Shown piece after piece: positions 23,152 through 34,138 of a stretch of DNA of 64,000 nt. The notes beneath the pieces were generated by a model that searched no databases, was not told where the DNA came from, and saw nothing but the letters and a program-made list of their open reading frames with translations. The position numbers and the translations under genes were made by a program. Source of the stretch: Charina bottae (Eukaryota; Chordata; Lepidosauria; Squamata; Charinaidae); NCBI GenBank assembly GCA_023362775.1, contig JALMGJ010000001.1:90274501-90338500 (forward strand), in the 5' to 3' direction. The stretch's first letter is position 1. Each line of letters opens with the position of its first letter.

Positions 23152-24528
23152 GAACACCACATCCATAATTCGGAAGAATTTGTTTCCAAAGCAAAGATCC
23201 TGAAACTGGATACAGATGAAACTATGGTCTCCTTTGATGTGTCCTCCCTTTTCACCAGAATCCCCACCACTCATGCTCTATCCGCTGTCAGGAAGAGACT
23301 AGAAGAGGACAGCACCCTGGAAAGGAGAAGCCATCTCAACCCAAACCAGATCTGCCATCTTCTGGACCTGTGTCTTAACACCACTTATTTCACATACAGA
23401 GGTGACTTTTACAGACAAAAACACGGCTGTGCCATGGGTTCTCCTGTGTCACCCATTGTGGCCAATTTATACATGGAAGAAGTGGAGAAGAAAGCACTCA
23501 ACACATTCCAGGGAACGGTGCCCACCCACTGGTTTAGGTATGTGGATGACACCTGGGTCAAAATCAAGGCCCAGGAAGTACAGGCCTTCACGGACCATAT
23601 AAACACTATAGATGCCAACATTAGCTTCACCAGAGAAGACACCAAGGACAACAGACTGGCATTCCTAGACTGTGAAGTCCTCATTGGGACCGGTGGCAAG
23701 CTAGAAATAGGGATCTACAGGAAACCCACACACACAGATCAATATCTGATGTTTGACTCCCACCATCCACTGCAGCACAAACTAGGAGTCATCAGGACAT
23801 TGTCACACAGAGCAGAAACCATCCCCACCTCCATGGATTCCAAAAAGAATGAAAATCAGCACCTGAGAACAGCCCTGAAGGCCTGTGGATATCCAAATTG
23901 GGCCTTCACCAAATCTAAATCTACCAGACCTAAAACAGCGACAGATAGGGCTGAGACTCAGAGTAAACGAAAGAACCTGGTCATTCCCTACATGGCTGGC
24001 GTGTCTGAAAAGATAAAACGGATATTTGGCAAACACCACATACCTGTATATTTCAAACCCACCAACACACTGAGACAGAGGCTTGTACACCCCAAAGATC
24101 AAACTCCAAAACATAAGAAAAGCAATGTAGTTTATGCAATCCAGTGCAGTGAGGAGTGCTCTGAACTCTACATTGGAGAAACCAAACAACCTATGTACAG
24201 GAGGATGGCCCAACACAGGAGAAATAACACCACAGGACCAGAGTCAGCAGTTTATCTTCACCTAAAAGAAAAAGGACACTCATTTGAGGACATTAATGTT
24301 CACATTTTAGACAGAGAAGATAGGTGGTTTGAGAGAGGGGTCAAGGAATCCATTTATGCCAACTTGGAAAATCCTTCCTTGAATAGAGGTGGGGGCCTCA
24401 GGCACAAACTCTCCCACATCTTCCTCCCCGTTTTGTCTTCTGTGCCTAGGAAGATTAAGACCATTTCAGAAGCTCAACAGCAGCATGGTGATTTTAACGA
24501 CCCTCCATTAGATAATAAAAGGACTTAA
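23152..24528 (+). CDS. PLE reverse transcriptase with C-terminal GIY-YIG endonuclease, 5'-truncated
   Basis: Open from the inversion junction at 23152; the first ATG is at 23224 and gives 434 residues. RT landmarks counted from that ATG: motif A SFDVSSLFT at 3-11, motif B GCAMGSPVSPIVANLYM at 68-84, and motif C YVDD at 106-109. A GIY-YIG nuclease follows at about 303-385, with VVYAIQC, LYIGET, the arginine-rich MYRRMAQHRR and a later KESIYANLENPS segment. This order, RT then GIY-YIG, is diagnostic of endonuclease-containing Penelope-like elements, which copy their RNA at chromosomal sites cut by the nuclease. Upstream RT parts are missing, so this copy is unlikely to move by itself. The stop at 24526-24528 is followed by the terminal region with the hammerhead-like motif. 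Confidence 0.92.
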   Translation, partial: EHHIHNSEEFVSKAKILKLDTDETMVSFDVSSLFTRIPTTHALSAVRKRLEEDSTLERRSHLNPNQICHLLDLCLNTTYFTYRGDFYRQKHGCAMGSPVSPIVANLYMEEVEKKALNTFQGTVPTHWFRYVDDTWVKIKAQEVQAFTDHINTIDANISFTREDTKDNRLAFLDCEVLIGTGGKLEIGIYRKPTHTDQYLMFDSHHPLQHKLGVIRTLSHRAETIPTSMDSKKNENQHLRTALKACGYPNWAFTKSKSTRPKTATDRAETQSKRKNLVIPYMAGVSEKIKRIFGKHHIPVYFKPTNTLRQRLVHPKDQTPKHKKSNVVYAIQCSEECSELYIGETKQPMYRRMAQHRRNNTTGPESAVYLHLKEKGHSFEDINVHILDREDRWFERGVKESIYANLENPSLNRGGGLRHKLSHIFLPVLSSVPRKIKTISEAQQQHGDFNDPPLDNKRT

Positions 24529-24622
24529 AAATTACATCTCAATATAACCATGACCTAGCCCCAGGTGTAAGGTCACACAGCTACCTAGGAACATATTTAG
24601 GATTCCCTTACCAACTTTGCTC

Positions 24623-24662
24623 AGACTGAAGAAGCTCCTTGGATAAGGAGCGAAACGTTTCT
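24623..24662 (+). ncRNA. Candidate hammerhead ribozyme of PLE 1 (plus arm)
   Basis: CTGAAGA at 24626-24632 fits the hammerhead core CUGANGA. A 7-bp stem II follows (gctcctt 24634-24640, aaggagc 24645-24651, loop ggat), then GAAA at 24652-24655. A two-base-pair stem III (AC/GT) and helix I pairs aga with tct place the cleavage position after T24659. One unpaired A at 24633 between core and stem II departs from the textbook form. Hammerhead motifs in PLEs are established knowledge; activity here is inference, and so short a stem III might work only in dimers. Confidence 0.65.
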
Positions 24663-24717
24663 ACTAAGAAAATAGAAATCCAGTTGACATGATTCAAGCT
24701 ACAGACTGTTCTTACAA

Positions 24718-26778
24718 CAAAAAATGTGACACTTCACAGTATGCCAGTTCCTGTCAGAGGTTTTGTTAATTTAAAGACGGAATTCATTTTTTAACTAAAA
24801 GAACTAAAAAGTGAAGTGGAGACAAAGATGATCATGGAACCAATTGGAGAACCCCAATACTTCATATCCTGTAACTCTCAGTAATACTGGAGCTGTCAAA
24901 CCTAGATTAGAATATACAGACCATACCCCTCTACCTCTGCAAATGCAATAAAACCTGGAAACTTGCTAAAATTACATCAAAATAACATTACTCTGCAAGA
25001 ATGTATAAATAGTTGGGAACCTGCAAATAAATTAATCTACGGATAGGCAACTTCATTCTCCAGACATTTATAATATGGATTATAGTCTGGATTATAGTCT
25101 GGATTCATCATCCAGACTCCTATAATCGCTTGCCATCAGCTATGCTGTTTAGGGCTAATGGGGGTGTCAAAATGAAGGCACCAGTTTGCAATGAAAACAG
25201 ATTCTTCTATTGTACTTAAAATGCACTTTTGGTATGTTGCGGAGCATGGACAAAAGAAAAGAAGATCATATTTCTCAATTCCTTATTAAATAGACACTAT
25301 TTTAAGCTTTGAAGTTATCAAAGCATGCCAATTGAACATGATTAAGCAAGGTGGAATTTACATGCAACAGTAAACCAGAATTCGTCAGCTTTCTGCTTTA
25401 TCCAAGAACAATAAATACCAGACATCACTCCTACTTCACCGCTTCTACCAGAAACTGCAGCTAACACATCTGGATGACTCCATTTGCAGTTCACTTTCTA
25501 TTATGTGAAAAATCAGAAACTCTTGACTTGTTTACTCTGAACTAGCTAGAGTTCAAAGCCAAGAACAAACTATGACTTCTGACTCTCATTTGTTAAAGGA
25601 AGAGTGTAGTAGAGTTCCTGGATCACATATGATGATAAAATAGCCCATGGACCAAACAGTATATGTTAGTTAGTCAAATCTTCTGACAAGATGGATCACA
25701 CAAGAGTTATTAGGTACTAGCAAACTGCTCATTCTCAGTTTCTGTGAAAATGCAGCCAATACAGGTTACTTAAAATAAAATGACTTAACAATTATACTTC
25801 ATTTCCCTAAATTTAGAACATATGGCACACCTGTTGCTTCTTGTAGCTGCTCACCTGCCAGGTACTTTCCCAAATAAAAGACAGAAAACAGAGCCAAAAT
25901 TTAGAAGTCTAAATTGCACAGTACCTGGTTCTATCAGCTGGTCCTACAGAAAATACTGCAAAATCATAAAATACAGCCTTAAACGTTTAACATACAGGAA
26001 ATATATATGCCTTGGACAGCCTTTGCAAAAATCTGAGACATTTAATCTTGCTTGCTTCTTTGGTGGTATTTTAAAGATGTAGCACTTTGTTTCCCCTTCC
26101 TCTTCCCTCATCCCAAACTATTAGTCTCATATGTGCTGTGAAGAAGGGTGAAGTGGGGAAGAGCTGATCCTTGTGCTAATATTCTTTTGTCATGCATTCA
26201 TTTTATAAAGTTAATTTAATAAAAATTTATTGAAAATATAAAAACACCAGAACATGTGTTTTACAGTTCTCCAGTATGGAAAACTCATTCATTATCCCTT
26301 TCAGCCCCGAGTTATAAAGCACAGAACATTTTTTAAACAATTTAGTATAGGGGAATTTATTATGTTTTGGAGTCACTGTATATCCTGAACATTTAATTGA
26401 TCTCAAGACTGCTAAATGTTCTTTAAAAATAGAGCTGTTTGTGACTGGACAAGACATGTAAAGAAAACACATTAAATGGCTGAATACTGCAGACTGCATT
26501 CGAATAAAATTGTGGAAACAAACAACATTATTCATGATAGAGATCTGCAAGCAATACTGCTTATGAGAAAGTGGAAATTAGTTGTGACATTTTTCAAGAT
26601 CAAAGTTCTATTAGTAATTATGTGTACCAAGTAGAAGTACTTTGTCCTCACTCTCTCTGATGAGAGCCTTTTCCCCATATTCAAGCACAAATTTCCCTTT
26701 CGTTTGCTGAAAACTGTGGCAATGTCTAATATAAGGAGCAGAAAACTCTAAACAAAAGTGTTAATGGATTTAGATCTT

Positions 26779-26779
<1 letters not shown>
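24718..26779. other. Unannotated sequence
   Basis: A small tandem of ggattatagtct lies near 25077-25105. The 107-codon minus-strand frame at 26227-26550 shows no known domain. Otherwise nothing recognised. Confidence 0.45.

Positions 26780-26816
<37 letters not shown>
26780..26816. repeat. (TC)n-(AC)n microsatellite
   Basis: About ten TC units followed by about nine AC units. Confidence 0.9.
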
Positions 26817-27582
26817 GTACAAACATGTTTATGGAATTGCTTTTAATGATGGTGGGATAGAAATTTAATTAACAGTACAATAATACATATATACAAATTC
26901 AGTTTCATATGCTTCAAACTCAGTTGCAGTTAAGCACAAGGATTAACAGAATAATCCAGAGACCGTGTGGAAAAGGTTAGTTCTGAGAGGGAATTTAAAA
27001 GAAAGGGAGCTATTAACACCATGTATTTTTTCACCAAAATTGTTTTGTATGTAGGGGCAAGAATGGGTATTGTAAGACCATTCAAAGATAGGGAAAGTGC
27101 TGTGTTAGAAAATTATCTTAAATCTTTCAAAGAACAATTTTCTATGTAACTCACATTTATGTAAGGCCTACTGAAGTCTGACTTCATTTCTTTTCCATTG
27201 ATTTTATTTCCTTCTTTAAAGTTTTATATTAATATTAGTCCCTGTGATAGCATCTCCTTTTTAAGAAACAGAAAAAAGTAGCCATCTTACTCTTTATTCT
27301 ACAAATCACCTGCAACACATTTTGACTGCACACATGCACAACATTTCCTTGCCCAAATGCTTTACTGACAATGAGCAAAGACTTGAGAGACTATCACAAT
27401 CTCAATAAATTTCACTTTTTGCTGAAAATGGAAAAATATGAATTGGTGATTTATGGATTTGCTGATTTAAAAGGGTTGAGTATGGGAAGAAAGGAACCAC
27501 GTAATGTAATCTTAAAGAGGGAGGAGGGATAATAAGTTTGTTTGTAACTGCTGCAGAGAAGACCAGAAATCGCTTCTTTATA
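26817..27582. other. Unannotated sequence
   Basis: Nothing recognised. Confidence 0.45.
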
Positions 27583-27722
27583 TATCTCTTCTCTTCTCTT
27601 CTCTTCTCTTCTCTTCTCTTCTCTTCTCTTCTCTTCTCTTCTCTTCTCTTCTCTTCTCTCCTCTCCTCTCCTCCCCTCCCCTCCCCTCCCCTCCCCTCCC
27701 CTCCCCTCCCTCCTCTCTCCTC
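27583..27722. repeat. Pyrimidine-rich pentanucleotide array (TCTTC)n then (CCCCT)n
   Basis: About 70 bp of TTCTC units grade through CTCTC into CCCCT units, giving roughly 135 bases of pure pyrimidine on the plus strand. Such mirror-like tracts can form triplex DNA. It abuts the 3' end of the long L2. Confidence 0.92.
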
Positions 27723-28865
27723 TCTATCTAATTTATATGGCCTCCCATCTCATACAAGGTGACTCTGGGCAGTGTACAATAAAACAATTAAAACGTATTA
27801 TAAACCCATTTAAAACACTTAAATAATTAAACATAAATAAAAACAATGAGAGATCATGAGAGGTTAAAATCAGAATGTTATACATGGTGCAGCCAATGTG
27901 CAGGCTCCCTGCTGCCAGGGGATCCACAGGCCTGATGAAAAAAACATGTTTTGAGAGCTTTCCGGAAGTCCATAAGGGTTGGGGCCAACCTCACCTCAGG
28001 GGGGATGATTTCCAAGGGTTGGGTGCCACGGCAGAAAAGGCTGGTCTTCTGGGTCCTGTCAGATGGAACTCCTTAGCCAATGGGATCCGCAACATGCCTC
28101 TCCTGCCAGATATGATGGACGGGTAGATGTAATCAGGGAGAGGCGGTCCCTCAGATAACCTGGCCCCATGCCATGTAGGGCTTTAAAGATCAAAACCAGC
28201 ACCTTGAATTGCACCCAGAAGTAAACTGGTAATCAATGCAGCTCATGGAGCAGCGTTGCAATGTGGGTCCTCTTAGAGGACATTTTGCACTAGCTGAAGC
28301 TTCTACATACTCTTCAAGGCCAGCCCCGTGTACAGCACATTACAGTAGTCCATTTGGGAGGTGACCAGGGTGTGAGTAACTGTGAGCAGAGCCTCACAAT
28401 CCAGGAACAGGCACAACTGGTGCACAACACGAAGTTGCTCCAAGGCCCTCCTAGCCACAATTGCCACCTGCTCCTCAAGCAGGAGTCATGAGTCCAGAAG
28501 GACTCTTAGATTGCGTACTGGGTGTGTTTGGGGCAGTGCCACCCCATCCAGCACCAAAGATGGTAAAGTTCCAGATCCGGAAGGCCCTAAGACCCAAAGC
28601 CACTCAGTCTTGCCAGGGTTCAGTTGAAGCCTGTTGTTCCCCCCATCCAGATCCTGACAGCTTCCAGGCACCGGGACAAGACATAGCATTACTTAGTTCG
28701 CCAGGGATGAAGATATATAATTAGGTATCATCAGCATACTAATGATACCTCACCCCATGGTGACGAATGATCTCACCAAGTGGTTTCATGTAGATGTTAA
28801 ATAGGAGTAGAGAGAGTACCGAACCCTGTGGGATCCCACACAGTAGGGGCCATGAGTGGGACCTC

Positions 28866-29414
28866 TCACTCCCAATCAACACCGACTAGTACTGGCCCTA
28901 TAGGAAGAGAACCAGCCCAATACTGTGCCACCCACTCCCAACCCACAGAGCCAATCCAGAAGGATACCATGGTTGATGGTATTGAAAGCCAGCGAGAAGT
29001 CAAGAAGAGCGAGGATGGATGCACTACCCCATCCCGCTCCCACCAGAGATCATCCAAAAGCACGACCAATGCCATTTCTGTTCCCTGTCCAGGTCTGAAT
29101 CCTGACTGAAAGGGATCCAGATAATCTGCTTCATCCAGGGTCCGCTGAAGCTGCTGTCTGACCACCTTCTCCACAACCTTCCCTAAAAAAGGGAGGTTGC
29201 ACACTGGAGGGAACTTGTCTGGTATGATGGGATCCAGTGATGGCTTCTTGAGGAGAGGAAGAACCAACGCCTCCTTAAGAGGTAAATGAACCACCACCTT
29301 TCTCAATAATGAATTCACCACCGCTAGAACCCACCCACATGTCACCCCCGGGGCAGCCTTAGCCAACCAGGAAGGGCCTGGGTCTAATGAGCAAGTGGCC
29401 GAGCTCACAGTCAT
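28866..29414 (-). pseudogene. L2 reverse transcriptase, N-terminal portion
   Basis: A 182-codon frame holds the conserved approach to the RT domain: a segment like LPFLGKVVEKVV followed by DYLDPFQSGFRPGQGTEMAL, where L2 and related LINEs have (F)QSGFR. The last third of the frame is shifted relative to RT. The catalytic YADD motif of this copy lies further along, near 28.7-28.8 kb, in a different frame. A broken element, not a host gene. Confidence 0.75.
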
Positions 29415-29732
29415 AAGGATCCTGTCAACTTCCTCAGGCCCTACAGGTTTAAACCATTCCCAGATAACAGGGCAAGACTATGCCCCAGGCATCTCCATGG
29501 GACCTGCACCAAGGCTGGCATCTAACTGGGAATGAATTCGAGCAATTTTATCTGACAGATGCTCTGAAAATTCCTCCGCACAGCCTTGTAGGTGAATCTC
29601 TGGGTCCCCTCCACCCAGAAGGGCTCAGGTCACCCAGAAAAAGGCCGCCAGGTGGCAATCTGCAGACACAATAAGGGCAGAGAAGTATTGTCACTTTGCC
29701 GCCTTAATAGCGGCTCTCACCCAGGTTCAGTT

Positions 29733-30217
29733 GAATTTATTTATTTATTTATTTATTTATTTATTGTATTTATACCCCGCCTATCCCCTCCCTAACGGAG
29801 GACTCTAGGCGGCTTACAAACATCGTTATATATACATATACATTATACATTATTTTTTTAAACTGCGCGCCAAGGAGGGGGGTAAGGGAACAGACTCTTC
29901 TCTGGCTTCTGGACTACATGTCCCAGGATGCCTTGCGTCGGAGCCAGCTGCTGACGTCCTGTTGTTGTTGCGGCTTCGGGATCCATCGTGACCACTGCCA
30001 TTCAAGGGATCTTTCGTTCGGTGGAAGCCGACCAGCAAATTCTCCCACTTAAGGTGGTACCCAATTTATCTACTTGCAAGCTTTCGAACTGCTGGGTCAA
30101 CAGGAGCTGGGACTAGCAACGAGAGCTCACCTCGTTGCGTGGGGATTCGAACTGCCGACCTTCCGATTGAGAGTCTACAGCTTCAGCGGTTTAACCCGCT
30201 GAGCCACCGCATCCCAG
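29733..30217 (-). mobile_element. tRNA-headed SINE with L2-like tail, inserted in the L2
   Basis: On the minus strand the element starts gggatgcggtggctcagcgg, has a B-box-like cagttcgaatcccc, continues through a body with agcagttcgaaagcttgcaa, and ends in cgcctagagtcc then ggcggggtataaatac and an AAAT repeat. The head and body resemble the SINE at 21298. The tail resembles the 3' end of the L2 copies, for example the one at 46.9 kb, as expected if L2 machinery mobilises it. The L2 resumes on both sides. The target duplication is unclear because of the A-rich tail. Confidence 0.8.
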
Positions 30218-30978
30218 GAATTCATCCTTCATTGATCTCCAGCAGTGCTCTAGACATCTCTTCCCCCATTTCATCTTCCTCAGCTCTTCTGTAAACCATG
30301 GAGAGCGGCAGGATCCATGGGAAGGGAGAAGTTGCATGGGCTCAATCTGACCCAAGGCCACAGCTGCCCTCTCGTTCCAAATGGTGACTAAGGCCTCAGT
30401 TGGACCATAAAACAGACCATCAGGAACAGCCCCCAGCTCCCTCTGGAACCTTTCCAGGTCCATTAGTCACCAGGGGCAGACCAATCTAATAGGTCCTGCC
30501 TCCCTACAGCAGGGGCGGCACCAGAGAATCTCATGGCTACCAGGGCATAATCTGACCATCACAAGGAAATCACAGAGAGTTCCCACAATTCCAGATTACT
30601 TTGCCACTGCTCCAACAGGAAAACCAGATCAGGTGTGTGACCACTGTCCGTCAGGCTCTGGATGACCCAAGATAGGCCCATGTCATGGAGGTCATGAACT
30701 CCTGAGCCATGTCAGACACTGCTCCCAGGGAAGGCAGACTGAAATCCCCCAGGACCATAAGCCTGGGGAATTCCACTGCCAACCCCAAAATGGAGTCGAG
30801 GATCTCAGGCAGGGAGGTTGCTATGCAGCAGGGAGGCTGGTACAATAGAAACAATCCCAACTGATCCCTAGAGCCTAACTTAAGGAACAGGTCTCACATC
30901 CGGCAACCTGTGGAGCAGCGCTGCTGAAAGCCACAAGAGACTCCCAGGTAACCATCACCACACCCCTGCCCTGGTTTC

Positions 30979-31344
30979 TCAGTTGATGCCACAACCGAAA
31001 CCCAGCTGAGCACATTTCCAAAAGGGGAAACACCCCACCCCCAGCTGGGTCTCGGTAATGCACGCCAGGTCAGCCCTCTCATCTGTGACTAAATCACAGA
31101 TGAGGGAGGCCTTATTACAGAGTGACCTGGCATTTAGTAGCAGCAGCCAAAAGCCAGGGCCTCTGAAGGCCTGCTGACCAGGAATTTGGGTTGAGATCCA
31201 AGGGCCAGAACAAGGAACTGGTATAAGACACCGGGCCCTTGTTTCCCAAGAACAGCCCATCCCTGGTCTCCCACCATACCTTCCCTTACCCATCACCATC
31301 ATGATATTCCACCCTTCCCTCAACCCCCCAAGACCTCCAAACAC
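30979..31344 (-). pseudogene. L2 apurinic-type endonuclease, N-terminal portion
   Basis: A 121-codon frame contains LLLLNARSLCNKASLICDLV then ADLACITETQLG. This is the N(A)RS and ITET signature of LINE apurinic-type endonucleases (N for metal binding, E for catalysis). The frame then runs off the protein. It belongs to the long minus-strand L2. Confidence 0.75.
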
Positions 31345-31813
31345 CCCACCCCAAAACAGGGGATCTCCACATCTCTGGTTCCCAAAACAGCGGTTCCCTA
31401 CATCTCTCCTTTACACTCATTCATCCTAAAAGAGGGGAAACCAAGTCCTCCAGGCACTTTAGCTCAGGCTCTCAGCGCCATGGAGAACTCAGACACACAC
31501 ACCCTACACAACCTAACAGCAATGGCTTCCTCTACCAACCACTCTCACTCGGCTGGCATGGGGTTGCCCCATTCTATACACCCCACCCTCACCAACCCCT
31601 CCAGCTCTCACCCGAGGGCAATCAATCTGAACCACGGGGCACCCCCCTTCAGGACTCAGCTCGGAACCCAAGGACAAATGGCCTCTGCAAGGGGGGGATC
31701 CACGACAGCCCTCATGCACCAGCCCTCTGCTGTCGCTACCCCCTCCATGCTCAGCCGATCACAATACTCCAGTTCCTCCAAAAGGGGAATTGGGCAGTCC
31801 TCCAAGTCCTGTG

Positions 31814-32443
31814 TGTCCTGTCCCAGCCCAATAACACACAATAGACCAGGGAGGCAGTTGTAAAACTTTACTGAGAAACTTGTGAGGTAAACTTTGCTGA
31901 GAAGCTTGTGAGGTAACGAAAGGCAGCAAAGGAGTGTAACGAAAGGCAGCAAACACACACTCTACAAAAACAACCCCCAAAAGTCCCACGAGCTTTAAGG
32001 GAGTTTCACGTTCAAAACACGATTAGTCAAATGAGTCCAAGAGTCAAGAGTCAGGTCACGAGGTTTTCCGATCAAGAGTCCAGGCACATGGAGTCCAGTA
32101 AGCATACGGTTGTCCCCAATGAACGGTCTGGGCTTACGGCTCCCTTTTTATAGAGGCAGACCCGGGTGGAGCTTATTTAGGAGGGTGGGGCTACTTTATC
32201 GCGCGTAGCCTCGCTGACCTCTGCTGTTCCTCTCTCCTTTCTGCTCTCCTTTCTCGAGCACTGGGAGGGGGCAGCAGCTCTGAGTCTTTGTCCTGACTAA
32301 TCAGCGGCGCCTGTGCCTGCTGCTTGCTGGCCAACCCCGCTTCCTCTGACTGCTCAGGCGGCTGTTTATCTAGAGCTGTCTGCTCGCCCTCCATCTCTAC
32401 GTCCTCGTCTGACTCTGACTCCGAGCCTGAGCCCCCCATGACA
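31814..32443 (-). mobile_element. Solo LTR (630 bp) with 5-bp target duplication, inserted in the L2
   Basis: On the minus strand it begins TGTCATGG and ends GGACAGGACA, thus TG...CA, flanked by an exact 5-bp duplication (plus strand ctgtg at 31809-31813 and 32444-32448). A TATA box reads tataaaaaggg on the minus strand near 32150. No internal retroelement sequence remains on either side, so it is a solo LTR left by LTR-LTR recombination. A Ty3/Gypsy-type source is the likeliest guess from the ends and the 5-bp duplication. Confidence 0.85.
32191..32439 (-). CDS. Acidic open frame at the start of the solo LTR
   Basis: The ATG lies at bases 5-7 of the LTR and the 82-codon frame stops about 40 bp before the TATA box. 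The peptide begins MGGSGSESESDEDVEMEGE, is very acidic early and becomes arginine/glutamate-rich (ARERRAERREEQQ) near the end. It may be the C-terminus of an internal retroelement frame that runs into the 3' LTR in the complete element, or chance. There is no recognised domain and no evidence that it is a gene by itself. Confidence 0.35.
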   Translation of the reverse strand: MGGSGSESESDEDVEMEGEQTALDKQPPEQSEEAGLASKQQAQAPLISQDKDSELLPPPSARERRAERREEQQRSARLRAIK

Positions 32444-33000
32444 CTGTGTAGAGTCCTGTGCAGCTCCTAGATCCAAGGGTCATGAGAAGCATTGGGCCAC
32501 AGCGCCATGCATCACCGGAGTAAGCTGATCTGTCGCATTGCTACTGTCGCTCCTTTCACCAAAACATCGCAAAACTGCGACTGGGCAACTTTCTCTTCAG
32601 TGCCAAAAAAAAATCACCACCAAGGCCTCCAACAGCGTCCCATACCACATCTCCAATGCCAGTCTGACCAACAGCCAGGTTGCTGCCCATAATTTAGAAA
32701 ATGACAGCAAACTCAGTCCAGCAAGCCTCCCTCCAAACGGCCCCTGCAAATCTCCTGCTATAGTTGCAAGACCGTGGGAGCTGGGGAAACATGCTGTTCC
32801 ACCCCAACGTTAGCGGCCCAAGGAGGGGTCTGAAAGAAACCAACCAGCTCAGGATCCAATTTGAGGCAGTCCAGTCCACTAACCAGCCAGCCAGGGAAAG
32901 GCAGGTAAGTCCCAACATCACCAACCAGCCCACATATCTCCATCATTTGCATCCATTCAGTATGACATCAAAAATATTAAAAATACACTCAAAAAATATT

Positions 33001-34125
33001 CAAACAGAGCCTGCGGCTGCACACACACCACCACTCTCTTCGCCATCTTTTTCTATCTGTACACTTTCCTGCACTTTTTCTTTTATCTTTTTTTCTATTT
33101 CTTAATTTTTCTTTATATATTTTCATGTTTATCTTTTAGCTAAGTTAAAATATCTAATAAAAATGATATAAAACAATCAAAATTAATTTCAACTGACACA
33201 GTCCTTTGTCTGGTAAAAAAACTTTCATATGCAGGCTGGGTTATCTTTATTTTTAATATGAAAAGCCAAGAGCTATTGTTAATACTTGTACTGTCTCCTT
33301 GCTTCAAATCAGAAAAACAACACTACTACTCACAAAAATTAATGAAGCACGTTTTGCCAACCACCAGGTATATCTAAACTACCATCACCATTTCTACCTT
33401 TCAGTCTTTCAAAAGTGGACCCATGATCATTTTTACTGCTGCTTATCTGAGAAATGCCAAGTCTATAAAGGAGCCAATCCATGTTCCTTCCAGCTGTCTA
33501 ACAGGAAAATGCAAAGAATGGCCTTCACTAAGTGCCCCTTTCCCTGCACATTTTAGTTTATTTTGTGCACTTCTACATCTAATCTGAGCATGAAGGGGAG
33601 ATGCAAAGTCATTAAGGCTCTACCTCTCTGATGCATTTAAGTTTAGGGAAATGATAGCATCACCATGATGCCACGGCAGTCAAACTTCTCTGGGGAAACA
33701 TGAGAAGTTGACTTGATACCAGGAGTCAGAGTAGACAAGGTTTCCTACCAATGGCAAAACATCCCACCTACAAGCACTGCAGAACTTCAACAATTCAAAT
33801 AAAAAATAGCTATTGTGTGATTTGCATGGAAGATGAATTAGAAATAAATCAATTCAGCAGCTGAGCACATGTGAAGGCATGAGATCACACGGTTCTGGAG
33901 CAGTGTAGAGACCTCAAGTGGAAGTGGATGTCCACGATAAAAAAAATCCATCCAATTCTACACAAAATGAAAGCAGAAAGCGGGAGGCTCTGTGGAATGA
34001 ACTTAAACTAATACACACTATTTGCTTAAATTAAACGAAGTAAAAAAAGAAACTATAATAGAGCCACTACAAAAATTAAAAAACAGAAAGAAAAAAGAAC
34101 AATATTATTAATAAAATACATTTGT
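33001..34125. other. Unannotated sequence
   Basis: A weak pseudo-exon-like block at 33313-33367 (plus strand) has an acceptor and a cag-gtatat donor with an open frame, but I do not call it. Nothing else recognised. Confidence 0.4.
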
Positions 34126-34138
34126 AAGAAAATAACTT

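Larger units (their letters stand above)
22026..24704. mobile_element. Penelope-like element 1, copy 1: giant fold-back insertion
   Basis: The insertion is bounded by an exact 13-bp target duplication, actgttcttacaa, at 22013-22025 and 24705-24717. It consists of a minus-strand arm (about 22065-23151), a 466-bp central segment (23152-23617) carrying RT coding sequence, and a plus-strand arm (about 23618-24706). Wherever I compared them the arms were identical, and both encode the same C-terminal RT and GIY-YIG protein segment. The left end carries about 39 extra bp (tatgtctatgaaggttctca and onward) absent from the right end. PLEs are established telomerase-related retroelements; inverted and partial arrangements are known for them. 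Arm identity and intact frames indicate a recent insertion. Confidence 0.93.
27723..33000 (-). mobile_element. Long L2-type LINE, with nested SINE and solo LTR
   Basis: A minus-strand L2 element spans about 5.3 kb including two insertions (SINE 29733-30217; LTR 31814-32443). Following the element 5' to 3' (decreasing coordinates) the translated pieces are: endonuclease N-terminus (LLLLNARSLCNKASLICDLV near 31150-31060), a further endonuclease segment with LMVLGDFSLPSLG near 30770-30730, a linker segment with SPWFTEELRKMKW near 30310, and RT fingers (PVCNLPFLGKVVEKVVRQQL near 29200). The order is that of APE endonuclease followed by RT. Frames are interrupted. The part beyond about 31.4 kb, including 32449-32960, is probably the 5' leader or ORF1 region; its limit is uncertain. 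Confidence 0.82.

Noticed and set aside
26227..26550. 107-codon minus-strand frame
   Set aside because: No recognisable domain, no splice signals of note and AT-rich composition.
33313..33367. Plus-strand exon-like block with cag-gtatat donor
   Set aside because: Splice signals moderate and frame short; expected by chance in this much sequence.
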